A DNA stretch of 64,000 bases, from assembly GCA_029973955.1 (NCBI GenBank), contig JARKQJ010000065.1, positions 1 to 64,000 on the forward strand. Direction: 5' to 3'. The stretch is from Paludibaculum sp. (GTDB lineage: Bacteria > Acidobacteriota > Terriglobia > Bryobacterales > Bryobacteraceae). The notes under the pieces are model-generated. The model worked only from the letters and a program-made list of their open reading frames with translations. It had not been told where the DNA came from and searched no databases. This document shows positions 31,378 to 40,365 of this stretch, in pieces. The translations under genes were made by a program, and so were the position numbers. How positions within the stretch are numbered: position 1 is the first letter of the stretch; each line of letters opens with the position of its first letter.

Positions 31378-32994
31378 ATGATGCGGCAATTTCGAGCATT
31401 CGTTTTTTCTTTGCTGGTGATTGGCTTTTGCGCGATCGTCGCGGGCAATTTTGGCCCGGGCGCGTCGGCGCGAGCGGCCTCGTCGCCGGCGGCACCGGCG
31501 AGTGAAGACGATCTCACCTCTGGCCTGAAGACGTTCACGTCGATCTACCGGCTGGTGGAAGAAAATGCCGCAGACAAGGTGAACGCGGACAAGGCGATTT
31601 ACAAGGGCGCGGTGGCCGGGATGCTGCGGACTCTGGATCCGCACTCGAGCTTCTTCGATCCGCGGGATTTCCAGCAGTTGCGGGAAGACCAGCGCGGCTC
31701 GTACTACGGCGTGGGCATGACGATTCAGCCGAAGGACAACCGGATTGTGGTGGTGGCGCCATTTACGGGCTCCCCATCCTATAAGGCGGGGATCCGGCCG
31801 GGCGACATCATTCTGGAAGTCAACGACAAGCGGACGGACGGACTGACGACGGCGGAAGTGGCGGACATGCTGAAGGGTCCGAAGGGGACCGCGGTGCAGG
31901 TAGTGATCAGCCGCGAAGGTGTGGACAAGCCGATCACGTTCAACCTGACCCGAGGGGAGATTCCGCGGTACACGGTTCAAAACGCATTCTGGCTGAAGCC
32001 GGGCATCGCCTATGTGGACGTGGAGAGCTTCAACGAGAACACTTCGCAGGAACTGGAAGATGCGGTGAAGAAGCTGGGTGAGAGCAACATCAAGGGCCTG
32101 GTGCTGGACCTGAGGAGCAACCCGGGCGGGCTGCTGAACGAAGGCGTAGCGGTGGCGGGCCGGTTCTTGAAGAAGGGCCAGGTGGTGGTGAGCCACCGCG
32201 GGCGGACCTCGCCGGAGAAGCCCTACACGGCATCGAACGGGAGCAGTTCCAGGGATTATCCGATTGTGGTGATGGTGGACCGGTACTCGGCGTCGGCGGC
32301 CGAGATTGTGGCCGGGGCGCTGCAGGACCACGACCGCGCCTACATTTTCGGCGACAACACGTTTGGCAAGGGCCTGGTGCAGACGGTGTTTCCGCTCTCG
32401 GAAAACACGGGGCTGGCGCTGACGACGGCGAAGTACTACACGCCGTCCGGCCGGCTGATTCAGCGCGATTACGGCAGCGGCTCGTTCTACGAGTACTACT
32501 TCAACCGCAAGGACGGCCCGAAGAAAGACACGACGGACGTGAAGATGACGGATTCCGGGCGCGCGGTGTACGGCGGCAACGGGATTCAGCCGGACGAGAA
32601 GTTCAGCCTGAAGTACAACAAGTTCCAGATCGAAGTGCTGCGCAAGGCGGCCTTCCGGGACTACATTCCGAAGTTCTTCTCGGGGCGCGACACGAAGCTG
32701 GCCAAGGAATGGGCACCGGATGCGGAGATGATGGCGGACTTCCACCAGTTTCTGCTGAAGAACGACGCGAAGTTCACCGAAGCCGAGTTCGCGGAGAACC
32801 AGGAGTGGCTGAAGGTGCAGTTGAAGCGGGAAGCGCTGATCACGGCGGCTGGTTTGGACGAGAGCCTGAAGTACGGGATTGAGACCGATCCGGCGGTATT
32901 GAAGGCCGTGGAACTGATGCCGAAGGCAAAGGAACTGCTCGACAGCCAGAAGAAGCAGATGGTTCAATTGGACAAGAGGTCCAATCGAGATTGA
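31378..32994 (+). CDS. S41-family C-terminal processing protease (CtpA-like, PDZ)
   Basis: 538 residues. Signal/anchor segment (AFVFSLLVIGFCAIVAGNF, about 6-25), an N-terminal DPHSSFFDPRDF motif, a PDZ domain (GVGMTIQPKDNRIVVVAPFTGSPSYKAGIRPGDIILEVNDKR), and the S41 catalytic core: Ser in RYSASAAEIVAGALQDHDRA (about 305) and Lys in TFGKGLVQTVF (about 330). Two tandem ATGs (31378, 31381) follow GGGAG; a candidate -10 TATACT is at 31351-31356. A periplasmic protease acting on C-termini; the C-terminal extension after residue 420 is helical. Its stop overlaps the guaA start. Confidence 0.92.
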   Translation: MMRQFRAFVFSLLVIGFCAIVAGNFGPGASARAASSPAAPASEDDLTSGLKTFTSIYRLVEENAADKVNADKAIYKGAVAGMLRTLDPHSSFFDPRDFQQLREDQRGSYYGVGMTIQPKDNRIVVVAPFTGSPSYKAGIRPGDIILEVNDKRTDGLTTAEVADMLKGPKGTAVQVVISREGVDKPITFNLTRGEIPRYTVQNAFWLKPGIAYVDVESFNENTSQELEDAVKKLGESNIKGLVLDLRSNPGGLLNEGVAVAGRFLKKGQVVVSHRGRTSPEKPYTASNGSSSRDYPIVVMVDRYSASAAEIVAGALQDHDRAYIFGDNTFGKGLVQTVFPLSENTGLALTTAKYYTPSGRLIQRDYGSGSFYEYYFNRKDGPKKDTTDVKMTDSGRAVYGGNGIQPDEKFSLKYNKFQIEVLRKAAFRDYIPKFFSGRDTKLAKEWAPDAEMMADFHQFLLKNDAKFTEAEFAENQEWLKVQLKREALITAAGLDESLKYGIETDPAVLKAVELMPKAKELLDSQKKQMVQLDKRSNRD

Positions 32995-34796
32995 GCCAGC
33001 ATTCTCCGACTGAAGCACCAGCCCCTACTCACGTACCGGCACCACAGATCATTGTTCTCGACACAGGCGGGCAGTACTGCCACCTGATCACGCGAAAGAT
33101 CCGCGAGCTGGGTGTGTATTCCGAGATCCGCCCGAGCGAGACTCCGGCAGAGGAGTTGCGGGGCGTGAAGGGGATTGTGATCTCGGGCGGGCCGGCGAGC
33201 GTGTATGAAGAGGGTTCGCCGCAGGTGGATCCGAAGATCTTTGACTTAGGCTGCGCGGTGCTGGGGCTGTGCTATGGGCACCAGTTGATCGCCTGGCACC
33301 TGGGCGGAGAGGTGAGCAAGGGCGAGAAGGGCGAATACGGACTGGCGCACCTGGAGCCGGTGGAGACGGCGGCGGTGTTTGAGGGAGCAGGGGGGCGGCA
33401 GCAGATCTGGATGAGCCACCGGGACACGGTGACGCGAGCGCCTGACGGCTTTGAGACCCTGGGCTCGACGGAGACATGCGCGATTGCGGCGATGGGGGAC
33501 GCGCAGCGGCGGATCTATGGGCTGCAGTTCCACCCCGAGGTCGTACATACGCGGAACGGGCGGCGGATTCTCTCTAATTTCCTTATGGACGTCTGCGGGT
33601 GCGCGCAGGATTGGAGCCCGCGGGAGCAGGCGGCACGGATCGAGGAAGAGATCCGGCGGACGGTGGGCGAGCGGAACGTCTTCTTCTTTGTGTCGGGCGG
33701 AGTGGATTCGACGGTGGCCTTCACGCTCTGCCTGCGGGCGCTGGGCGCGGAGCGGGTGCGAGCGCTGTATGTGGACACGGGGCTGATGCGGGAAGGCGAG
33801 ACGCAGTTCGTGCAGGGCGTGTTCGATGCGCTGGGCGGAGGCGTGTTCCGGGTGGAGCATGCCGAGGAGCGCTTCCTGCTGGCGCTGGACGGAGTGCGGG
33901 ATCCGGAGAAGAAGCGGCACATCATCGGGGAGATGTTCGTGGAGGTGCAGGAGCAGATCCTGGCATCGGGGCATTTCCTGGAAGGCAACTGGATTCTGGG
34001 CCAGGGGACGATCTATCCGGATACGATCGAGAGCGGCGGGACGGCCAAGGCGGACCTGATCAAGACGCACCACAATCGCGTGTCGGGCATTCAGAAGCTG
34101 ATCGCCGAGAACCGGATTGTGGAGCCGCTGCACCTTCTATACAAGGACGAAGTGCGGGAAGTGGGGCGCGAACTGGGGCTGCCGGAAGAGTTGCTGTCGC
34201 GGCATCCGTTCCCGGGGCCGGGGCTGGCAATCCGCTGTCTTTGCGAAGACGAGGAGCGGGGGGTCCAGCGGCTGGAAGAGGGGTGGCTGGCGCCGCTGCA
34301 CTCCGTGGGCGTGCAGGGGGATTCGCGGAGCTACCGGCCGGTGCTGCTGCTGGAGGGGTCTCCGGCCTCTGAGGGAATTCATGATCTGGCCACAGCCTTG
34401 ATCAACCGGATTGCGGGGATCAACCGCGTGGCGGCGGTGGTGGGGTCACATGCTCCGGTGGATGAATTGAGGACGAGCCGGGCGTATTTGTGTGAGACTC
34501 GGCTGGCGCGGCTGCGGCGGGCGGATTCGCTGGTGCGGCAAATGTGCCTGGAGTCTGGGTTCGAGAACCATGTGTGGCAGTTCCCAGTGATTATTGTTCC
34601 GCTGGGAACGGCAGAGCGGCCGGATTCGATCGTTCTGCGGCCGATCGATTCAGTGGACGGAATGACGGCGCAGTCGGTGGCGATGCCGGCGGAGTTGCTG
34701 GCGTCGATGAGTGCCGGGTTGTTGGCGCAGGAGGGGATCTGCGCGGTGCTTTACGACCTGACGCACAAGCCTCCGGGGACGATCGAGTGGGAGTGA
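32991..34796 (+). CDS. guaA: GMP synthase, glutamine-hydrolysing, long form
   Basis: 601 residues versus about 515-525 in most bacteria. Class I glutamine amidotransferase domain (GLCYGHQLIAWHLGG, Cys near 93; GLQFHPEVVHT), ATP-pyrophosphatase PP-loop (FVSGGVDSTVAFTLC near 235), and FPGPGLAIR. The C-terminus has both SVGVQGDSRSYRPVLLL and a later DGMTAQSVAMP...VLYDLTHKPPGTIEWE, with a second dimerisation-like unit between them, an arrangement resembling human-type GMP synthase. Start is TTG 32991 in TTGA overlap with the protease stop. Final step of GMP synthesis. Confidence 0.95.
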   Translation: MSQHSPTEAPAPTHVPAPQIIVLDTGGQYCHLITRKIRELGVYSEIRPSETPAEELRGVKGIVISGGPASVYEEGSPQVDPKIFDLGCAVLGLCYGHQLIAWHLGGEVSKGEKGEYGLAHLEPVETAAVFEGAGGRQQIWMSHRDTVTRAPDGFETLGSTETCAIAAMGDAQRRIYGLQFHPEVVHTRNGRRILSNFLMDVCGCAQDWSPREQAARIEEEIRRTVGERNVFFFVSGGVDSTVAFTLCLRALGAERVRALYVDTGLMREGETQFVQGVFDALGGGVFRVEHAEERFLLALDGVRDPEKKRHIIGEMFVEVQEQILASGHFLEGNWILGQGTIYPDTIESGGTAKADLIKTHHNRVSGIQKLIAENRIVEPLHLLYKDEVREVGRELGLPEELLSRHPFPGPGLAIRCLCEDEERGVQRLEEGWLAPLHSVGVQGDSRSYRPVLLLEGSPASEGIHDLATALINRIAGINRVAAVVGSHAPVDELRTSRAYLCETRLARLRRADSLVRQMCLESGFENHVWQFPVIIVPLGTAERPDSIVLRPIDSVDGMTAQSVAMPAELLASMSAGLLAQEGICAVLYDLTHKPPGTIEWE

Positions 34797-34797
34797 G

Positions 34798-35370
34798 TCA
34801 GCTTGCGCCCGACAGGCTGTGGATGAGGGCTTCGGAGGTGGCGATGCGGCAGTATTCGCCTTCGAGGTTGGCGAGGGACATGGCGTGGACTTCGTCCGCG
34901 GTGCGATGGATGCCCCGGTAATCGTCGCGTCCGAAGGTGAAGCAGGCGTCTTCGGCGAGTATGGTGTCGAACCCCAGATTGCCGGCCATGCGGGCGGTGG
35001 CTTCAATACAGTTGTTGGTGATGACGCCGAAGAGGACGAGTTGGCGATGGCCGGATGAGCGGAGCAACTCTTCGAGGCCAGTGCCGATGAACGCACTGTT
35101 CGCACTCTTGGCAACCACGGACTCGCCAGGGATCGGCTCGAAGCCGGGCTTGAAGGCGTGGAGGGGCTGGCCGGGACGGTAGTGGGAATGAGGTTCGAGG
35201 GAGTCGTGGCGGATGTGGATGACGCGGCGGCCGGAGGCGCGCCAGGCGGCGAGTAGGGCCTGGCCACGGGCTTCGGCGTTGGGATTGTTGCGGGCGCCCC
35301 AGGAGGGGTGGTCGATGGCCCGCTGGAGATCGATGAGGAGGAGGGCGGCGGTGGGGGCGATTTCGATCAT
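34798..35370 (-). CDS. Isochorismatase-family cysteine hydrolase
   Basis: 190 residues from ATG 35370. Asp in ALLLIDLQRA, Lys in VVAKSANSAFIGTGLE and the nucleophilic Cys in GVITNNCIEATARMAGNLGF form the catalytic triad of the family, which includes nicotinamidase and isochorismatase. Substrate not predictable. Its start overlaps the mutL stop by 4 bp. Convergent with guaA (1 bp gap). Confidence 0.88.
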   Translation of the reverse strand: MIEIAPTAALLLIDLQRAIDHPSWGARNNPNAEARGQALLAAWRASGRRVIHIRHDSLEPHSHYRPGQPLHAFKPGFEPIPGESVVAKSANSAFIGTGLEELLRSSGHRQLVLFGVITNNCIEATARMAGNLGFDTILAEDACFTFGRDDYRGIHRTADEVHAMSLANLEGEYCRIATSEALIHSLSGAS

Positions 35371-37304
35371 ATGCGGTGGAAGCTCTTGAGGATGTCGCGG
35401 GTGGCGTAACGGAGGGCGACGGGGCGGCCGTGGGGGCAGCTCATGGGGTATTGGGTGCGGGCGAGTTCCCGGAGGAGCCAATCCATCTTCGAGGGTTCGA
35501 GGGGGGTGTTGATTTTGATGGCGGCGCGGCAGGCAAGGGAGGCGGCGATGCCGCGGCGGAGGTCGTCGACGCTGACCTTGCGGAGTTCAGTTTCGGCGAT
35601 TTCGAGGATCTCGTAGACGGCGCGTTCGAGGTCGGCCGGGGAGAGGCCGGCGGGCGCGGCTTTGACGGCGATGGTGCGGTTGCCGAAGGGTTCGGTTTCG
35701 AAGCCGGCGGATTCGAGGTCGCCGGCGATGCGTTCGTACTCGATTTGCTGGGCCGGGGTGAGGGGCAGAACGATGGGGAGGAGAAGGCGCTGCTGCTCGA
35801 CCTGGCCGCGCTGCTGCTGGCGGAGGACCTGCTCGAAGAGAATGCGTTCGTGGGCGACGTGCTGGTCGATGATCCAGAGGCCGTCGCGGCCGGCGGCGAC
35901 GATGAACGAGTCGTGGATCTGGCCGAGGACGCGGAGGTCGGTGAGGGACGCCATGGACTGGGGGGCGTCGATTAGGGCACCGTCGGGGAAGCCGGCGTGG
36001 GTGTCGGGCACCTTGAGGCGGAGGGGTTCGACGGCAGGCTCGGGGAGACCGACGGGGATGGGTGGGGCGGCGTGGAAGTCGAAGCGGCGGGGCGGAGCGG
36101 GCGGAGGCTGGAGAATGGGATCGGGCAGGACGTTGCGGGGCTCGGCAGCGGCGGAGGCCTGATCGAAAGTGAAGTTTTCGAGCTGCTGGGAGAATTCGGA
36201 GTAGGGGAGGCGGGCGCCGGGCTGGGCGACGGGCTCGGGAAGTGGAGAGACGGGGGGCGGCGCGGCGGGGACGGGGCGGGCAGCGATGAGGGATTCGCGG
36301 AGGGCGTCGCGCACGAAGTCGTGGACGAAGCTGCCGGCGCGGAAGCGGATTTCGGTTTTGGAGGGGTGGACGTTGACGTCGACTTCACCGGGGTCGCAAT
36401 CGATTTGGAGGAGGGCAAAGGGGTAGGCCGCGGGGGGCATGAGGTTGTGATAGGCGGCGGAGATGGCGTGGAGGAGGAGGCGGTCGCGAATGAGGCGGCG
36501 GTTGACGAAGAGGAAGAGGGAATTGCGGTTGGATTTCTGGATCTGGGGGCGGGAGATGAAGCCGGAGAGCTGGAAGCGGCCCTGCTGGGCGGTGTGGACG
36601 GGGAGTTCGATGAGCTCGTCGAGAACGGCGGCGCCGAAGATCTGAAAGACGCGTTCGCGGGGAGTGGCGACGGGGTCGACGCGGAGGAGTTCCTTGCCGG
36701 AGTGGGTGAGTTCGAAAGACTTGCCGGGGTGAGCGAGGGAGTAGTGGGTGACGAGGGAGGCGATGTGGGCGAGTTCGGTCTGCTCGGTGCGGAGGAACTT
36801 CTTGCGGGCGGGGACGTTGAAGAAGAGATCGCGAACTGTGATGGTGGTGCCCTGGGGGAAGGCGGTTTCCTCACAGGCGAGGAGCTTGCCGCCGGCGATT
36901 TCGACGCGGGTGCCGGTTGCTTCCGAGGCGGAACGGGTCTCGAGCAGGAGCCGGGAGACGGAGGCGATGGAGGGGAGGGCCTCGCCGCGGAAGCCGAGCG
37001 TAGCGATGGATTCGAGTTCGTCGACGTTGGAGAGCTTGGAGGTAGCGTGACGTTCGAAGGCGAGGAGAGCGTCATCGCGGACCATGCCGCAGCCGTTGTC
37101 GGCGATGCGGAGGAGGCGGCGGCCACCGGCTTCGATGGCGATGCGGAGATCGGTAGCGCCGGCGTCGAGGGAGTTTTCGAGGAGTTCCTTGACGACGGAG
37201 GCGGGCCGTTCGACGACCTCGCCGGCGGCGATTTTGTTGGCGACGTTGTCGCTGAGGATGCGAATGCGGCCAATAAAAGGAGACGGGCGGGCCGGAGGGC
37301 CCAC
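35367..37304 (-). CDS. mutL: DNA mismatch repair protein MutL (endonuclease type)
   Basis: 645 residues. N-terminal GHKL ATPase: NKIAAGEVVERPASVVKELLENSLDAGAT, IADNGCGM, LGFRGEALPSIA. The C-terminal domain carries the latent endonuclease motif as DQHVAHERILFEQ (DQHAx2Ex4E with A to V), plus SLACRAAIK and CPHGRP, so this is the strand-nicking MutL of bacteria without MutH. A Pro-rich linker spans about 345-440. Start GTG 37304 would lie at the edge of the upstream terminator; conserved sequence begins near residue 12, so a nearby non-standard start is possible. Confidence 0.94.
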   Translation of the reverse strand: MGPPARPSPFIGRIRILSDNVANKIAAGEVVERPASVVKELLENSLDAGATDLRIAIEAGGRRLLRIADNGCGMVRDDALLAFERHATSKLSNVDELESIATLGFRGEALPSIASVSRLLLETRSASEATGTRVEIAGGKLLACEETAFPQGTTITVRDLFFNVPARKKFLRTEQTELAHIASLVTHYSLAHPGKSFELTHSGKELLRVDPVATPRERVFQIFGAAVLDELIELPVHTAQQGRFQLSGFISRPQIQKSNRNSLFLFVNRRLIRDRLLLHAISAAYHNLMPPAAYPFALLQIDCDPGEVDVNVHPSKTEIRFRAGSFVHDFVRDALRESLIAARPVPAAPPPVSPLPEPVAQPGARLPYSEFSQQLENFTFDQASAAAEPRNVLPDPILQPPPAPPRRFDFHAAPPIPVGLPEPAVEPLRLKVPDTHAGFPDGALIDAPQSMASLTDLRVLGQIHDSFIVAAGRDGLWIIDQHVAHERILFEQVLRQQQRGQVEQQRLLLPIVLPLTPAQQIEYERIAGDLESAGFETEPFGNRTIAVKAAPAGLSPADLERAVYEILEIAETELRKVSVDDLRRGIAASLACRAAIKINTPLEPSKMDWLLRELARTQYPMSCPHGRPVALRYATRDILKSFHRI

Positions 37305-37333
37305 AAAAACAGGGCGGGCCGGAGGCCCGCCCT
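37304..37333 (-). terminator. Intrinsic terminator of the export operon
   Basis: AGGGCGGGCC (37311-37320) and GGCCCGCCCT (37324-37333) form a perfect 10-bp stem with a GGA loop. On the minus strand it is followed by GTTTTTGT. It begins 23 bp after the stop of the outer-membrane channel gene. A partial copy of the stem lies at about 37285-37302, inside the start region of mutL. Confidence 0.82.
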
Positions 37334-37355
37334 GGTTCCATGATAGGCGTTTTGG

Positions 37356-39077
37356 CTACTGGATGACGATGCCGCGATCGTCAAGCAGAGTGCCGAGGCG
37401 CTGCTGCAGGGTGAGCAGGTTGCGCTTGTAGTTAACGGTCTGGTTGACGAGGTTGGACTGGGCCGTGGTCAGGTCGTTCTGCGCGGAGAGCAGGAAGAAG
37501 ATATTGATGACGCCGAGGTCGTAGCGTTTCTGGTCGGCATCGGCACGCTTTTGGGCGTAATCGACGGCGATCTGGGCGAGGCGGACGCCTTCCCGGCTGC
37601 TCTCGACGCTGGTGATGGCGTTGAGGACGTCCTGGCGGACCTGCTGCTGGAGGGAGCGCTCACGAAGGGCTGCGAGGCGCTTGTTGACGGCGGCATCGGC
37701 AAGGTTGGCGGAGTTGGCGCGGTCGCGCAGCGGGAGGTTGAGGGTGAGGCCGAAGTTCCAGGTGTTGTAGTCGAAGCCGAACATCTGATCCCAGGCGTTG
37801 CCGGGACCGCCGGGCACGTGCTGGCCGAGAAGGTAGCCCGGGCCACCACGGCCGTAGGTCTGGTAGGAGGCGTTGAGGTTCAGAAGGGGCTTGAGGCTAT
37901 TGAGGGCGTTCTTGATCTGGAGGTCGGTGATGTCGACGCTGAGCTTGGTGGCCTTGAGGTCGGGGCGATTCTCCATGGCCTTCTGGACGAGCTGTTCCTT
38001 TTCGAGCGGGGTGTTGTCCGGGGCCTTGGTGACATCTTCGGTGAGGACGACGGGGAGGGTGCGGACGTCGGGATCGAGATCGGCTCCGATCTGGCGGCGG
38101 AGGGCATCTTCAAAGCCGCGGAGTTGGTACTCGGTGCGGGTGACGTTGATCTGGGCAGTAGCAGCGTTCTGTTCGGGCTGGAAGCGTTCGAGTTCGCTGG
38201 TGGCGCCGAGTTCGATTTCGCGGTTGGTGCGCTCAAGGGACTTCTTCGCGAGTTCCAGAGCGGCGATGTTGACCTTGAGGTTCTCGCGCGCGCTGACGAC
38301 GTCCCAGTAGGCGCCTTCGGCGGTGACCAGTAGGCGGAGGACGGAGTCGGCGATGCTGTAGTCGGACTGCTGCCGGGTGGCTTTGGCGATGGTGATGGGG
38401 AGCTTGGTGATGTAAGCGCCGCGATTGCGGATGAGCGGTTGAGTGAAGCCCATCTGCCAGGTGTTGGTGTAGGCCGGGTTGAAGTAAGAGAACGTGTCGT
38501 TGGTGCCGAGCTTGGTCCAGTTGAGCTGGCTGAAGACCGTAGTCGAGGTGGGCAGCAGTTCCTGGAAGCGCAAGGTGAAGGGCTGGTTCAGGCTGCTGAC
38601 GACGGCGGCGCCCTGGAGTTGGCTGGTGGCGGGAGTGGTGGCGCGGGTGGCGCCGAAGGTGGAGTTGATGGTGGGATCGAAGACGCCGAAGGCGCGCTGG
38701 ATGGCGTTCTTGGGAGTTTCGATGGAGAGGCGCTGGACGGCGATATCGGTGTTGTTGGCGACAACTAGATCGAGATAGGCCTTGAGGGAGAGGGTGAGTT
38801 TGCCATCGACGACATAGTCCTTGAGGCGGACGGGGGCTTCAATGGTAACCCTGGTATCTCCGGGCGAAAAGACCTGGCGCATCCAGGCGCCGGATCCGAC
38901 CCAGGGGGCCTGGGTGGAATCGGCCACGAGAGCCATCTTGGTGATGGCGCCGGAACTGGCCGCGGGCTGGGCAGTAGAGGTGGTAGTCTGCGCGGGCGCG
39001 GGCGCCGGGGCGCCGGGCTGGGCCTGCTGCGCGGGGAGGATGAGCGTGGTGCTGAGGATGACGGCTAGAAGACGCAT
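37356..39077 (-). CDS. TolC-family outer membrane efflux channel
   Basis: 573 residues from ATG 39077 (MRLLAVILSTTLILPAQQ signal peptide); upstream in-frame Mets at 39110 and 39125 would hide it. After a Pro/Ala/Gln-rich segment, two halves with long coiled-coil helices (for example LRLLVTAEGAYWDVVSARENLKVNIAALELAKKSLER; AALRERSLQQQVRQDVLNAITSVESSR) show the TolC repeat. It is the exit duct of the export system encoded by the four genes upstream. Followed by a terminator. Confidence 0.92.
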   Translation of the reverse strand: MRLLAVILSTTLILPAQQAQPGAPAPAPAQTTTSTAQPAASSGAITKMALVADSTQAPWVGSGAWMRQVFSPGDTRVTIEAPVRLKDYVVDGKLTLSLKAYLDLVVANNTDIAVQRLSIETPKNAIQRAFGVFDPTINSTFGATRATTPATSQLQGAAVVSSLNQPFTLRFQELLPTSTTVFSQLNWTKLGTNDTFSYFNPAYTNTWQMGFTQPLIRNRGAYITKLPITIAKATRQQSDYSIADSVLRLLVTAEGAYWDVVSARENLKVNIAALELAKKSLERTNREIELGATSELERFQPEQNAATAQINVTRTEYQLRGFEDALRRQIGADLDPDVRTLPVVLTEDVTKAPDNTPLEKEQLVQKAMENRPDLKATKLSVDITDLQIKNALNSLKPLLNLNASYQTYGRGGPGYLLGQHVPGGPGNAWDQMFGFDYNTWNFGLTLNLPLRDRANSANLADAAVNKRLAALRERSLQQQVRQDVLNAITSVESSREGVRLAQIAVDYAQKRADADQKRYDLGVINIFFLLSAQNDLTTAQSNLVNQTVNYKRNLLTLQQRLGTLLDDRGIVIQ

Positions 39078-39102
39078 GGATTGAACCTGAAGCTGAGGAT
39101 GA

Positions 39103-40362
39103 CTATTCATAGCGGATGGCCTCAATCGGATCGAGCTTAGCGGCCTGAACCGCGGGATAGATGCCGAACAGAAGTCCGATGCCGACCGACACGCCGAAGG
39201 CGACTGCGATGGATGTGAAAGTGACGACGGTGGACCAACCGGCGGCGGTGGCGATGATCTGGGCGAGCGTAACGCCGAAGAGGATTCCGAGGAAGCCGCC
39301 GATGATGGAGATCATGACCGCCTCAGTGAGGAACTGGCGGACGATATCGGCCTGGCGGGCGCCGATGGCGCGGCGGATGCCGATTTCGCGGGTTCGCTCA
39401 AGGACGGTGGCGAGCATGATGTTCATGTTGCCGATACCGCCGACGAGCAGGGAGATGCCGGCGATACAGATCATGACGACCTTAAAAATGTCGCTGGTAC
39501 GCTTCTTCTGTTCAAGGAGGCCGGCAGGAACGGTGACGCTGTAATCGCCGGCGTCTTTGTGGGTGGCGGCGAGGATGGCGTTGATGACGGCGGCGGCTTC
39601 GATGGAATCGGTGCCGGGCTTGACTCGGAGGTAGATGCCGTCGATTTCGTCCTTGAGGTAGGAGTTCTGGTCCTCGAAGCGGAACATGACGGTGCGCAGG
39701 GGGCTGACGACGAGGTTATTGCGGGAGAGGATCTCGACGCCTTCGACGTCGGTGTCGCCGCCGGCCTGAGAGGCCATTACTCCGATGACCTGGAGCCAGG
39801 TGTCGTTGACCTTGACGAACTTGCCGACGGCCGGCTCGTAGCCGAGGAGGTTCACCTTGGCGGCTTCGCCGAGGACGCAGACGGGCGCGGCAGTATCGTT
39901 TTCCCGGTCAGTGAAGAAGCGGCCCTCGACCAGCTTCAGGCTTTGGATGTCCCGATAGCTGGGCTCGACGCCGATGAGCATGGGAGGCTCGGCGGAGGTC
40001 TTGGGCAAAACCTTCATGGGCTTGAAGCGTTTGCGGGGGGTGGACTTATCGATGCCCTGGGTATTTTCGACGACGGCGCGATAGTCGCGGAAGGTCATGC
40101 CGGGGCTGATGGTCCGGCGGGTCTGGAGTTCCGTGCGGTCCATGGCCTCTTTGGCTTCGATGATGATGTTGTTGACGCCGAGCAGGTCGATGTAGGAGAG
40201 CATCTCCTTTTCGACGCCGGCGGTGATGGCGAGCATAGCGACCACGGCGCCGACACCGAAGATCATGCCCAGCATGGTGAGCATGGTGCGGAGCTTGTGG
40301 ACGAGGAGGCTGGAAAGCCCCATGTAGATTTCAGGAATGTAGGCCTGGATGAGAGCGGTCAT
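39103..40362 (-). CDS. MacB-type ABC transporter permease (no ATPase domain)
   Basis: 419 residues. N-terminal TM (LRTMLTMLGMIFGVGAVVAMLAI, about 24-46), a large periplasmic MacB_PCD domain (about 60-290), then three C-terminal TMs with the FtsX motifs GGIGNMNIMLATVLERTREIGIRRAIGARQADI. No Walker A/B, so the ATPase must come from another gene; none is found in this window. It sits between three membrane-fusion proteins and the TolC channel. Confidence 0.92.
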   Translation of the reverse strand: MTALIQAYIPEIYMGLSSLLVHKLRTMLTMLGMIFGVGAVVAMLAITAGVEKEMLSYIDLLGVNNIIIEAKEAMDRTELQTRRTISPGMTFRDYRAVVENTQGIDKSTPRKRFKPMKVLPKTSAEPPMLIGVEPSYRDIQSLKLVEGRFFTDRENDTAAPVCVLGEAAKVNLLGYEPAVGKFVKVNDTWLQVIGVMASQAGGDTDVEGVEILSRNNLVVSPLRTVMFRFEDQNSYLKDEIDGIYLRVKPGTDSIEAAAVINAILAATHKDAGDYSVTVPAGLLEQKKRTSDIFKVVMICIAGISLLVGGIGNMNIMLATVLERTREIGIRRAIGARQADIVRQFLTEAVMISIIGGFLGILFGVTLAQIIATAAGWSTVVTFTSIAVAFGVSVGIGLLFGIYPAVQAAKLDPIEAIRYE

Positions 40363-40365
40363 GGG

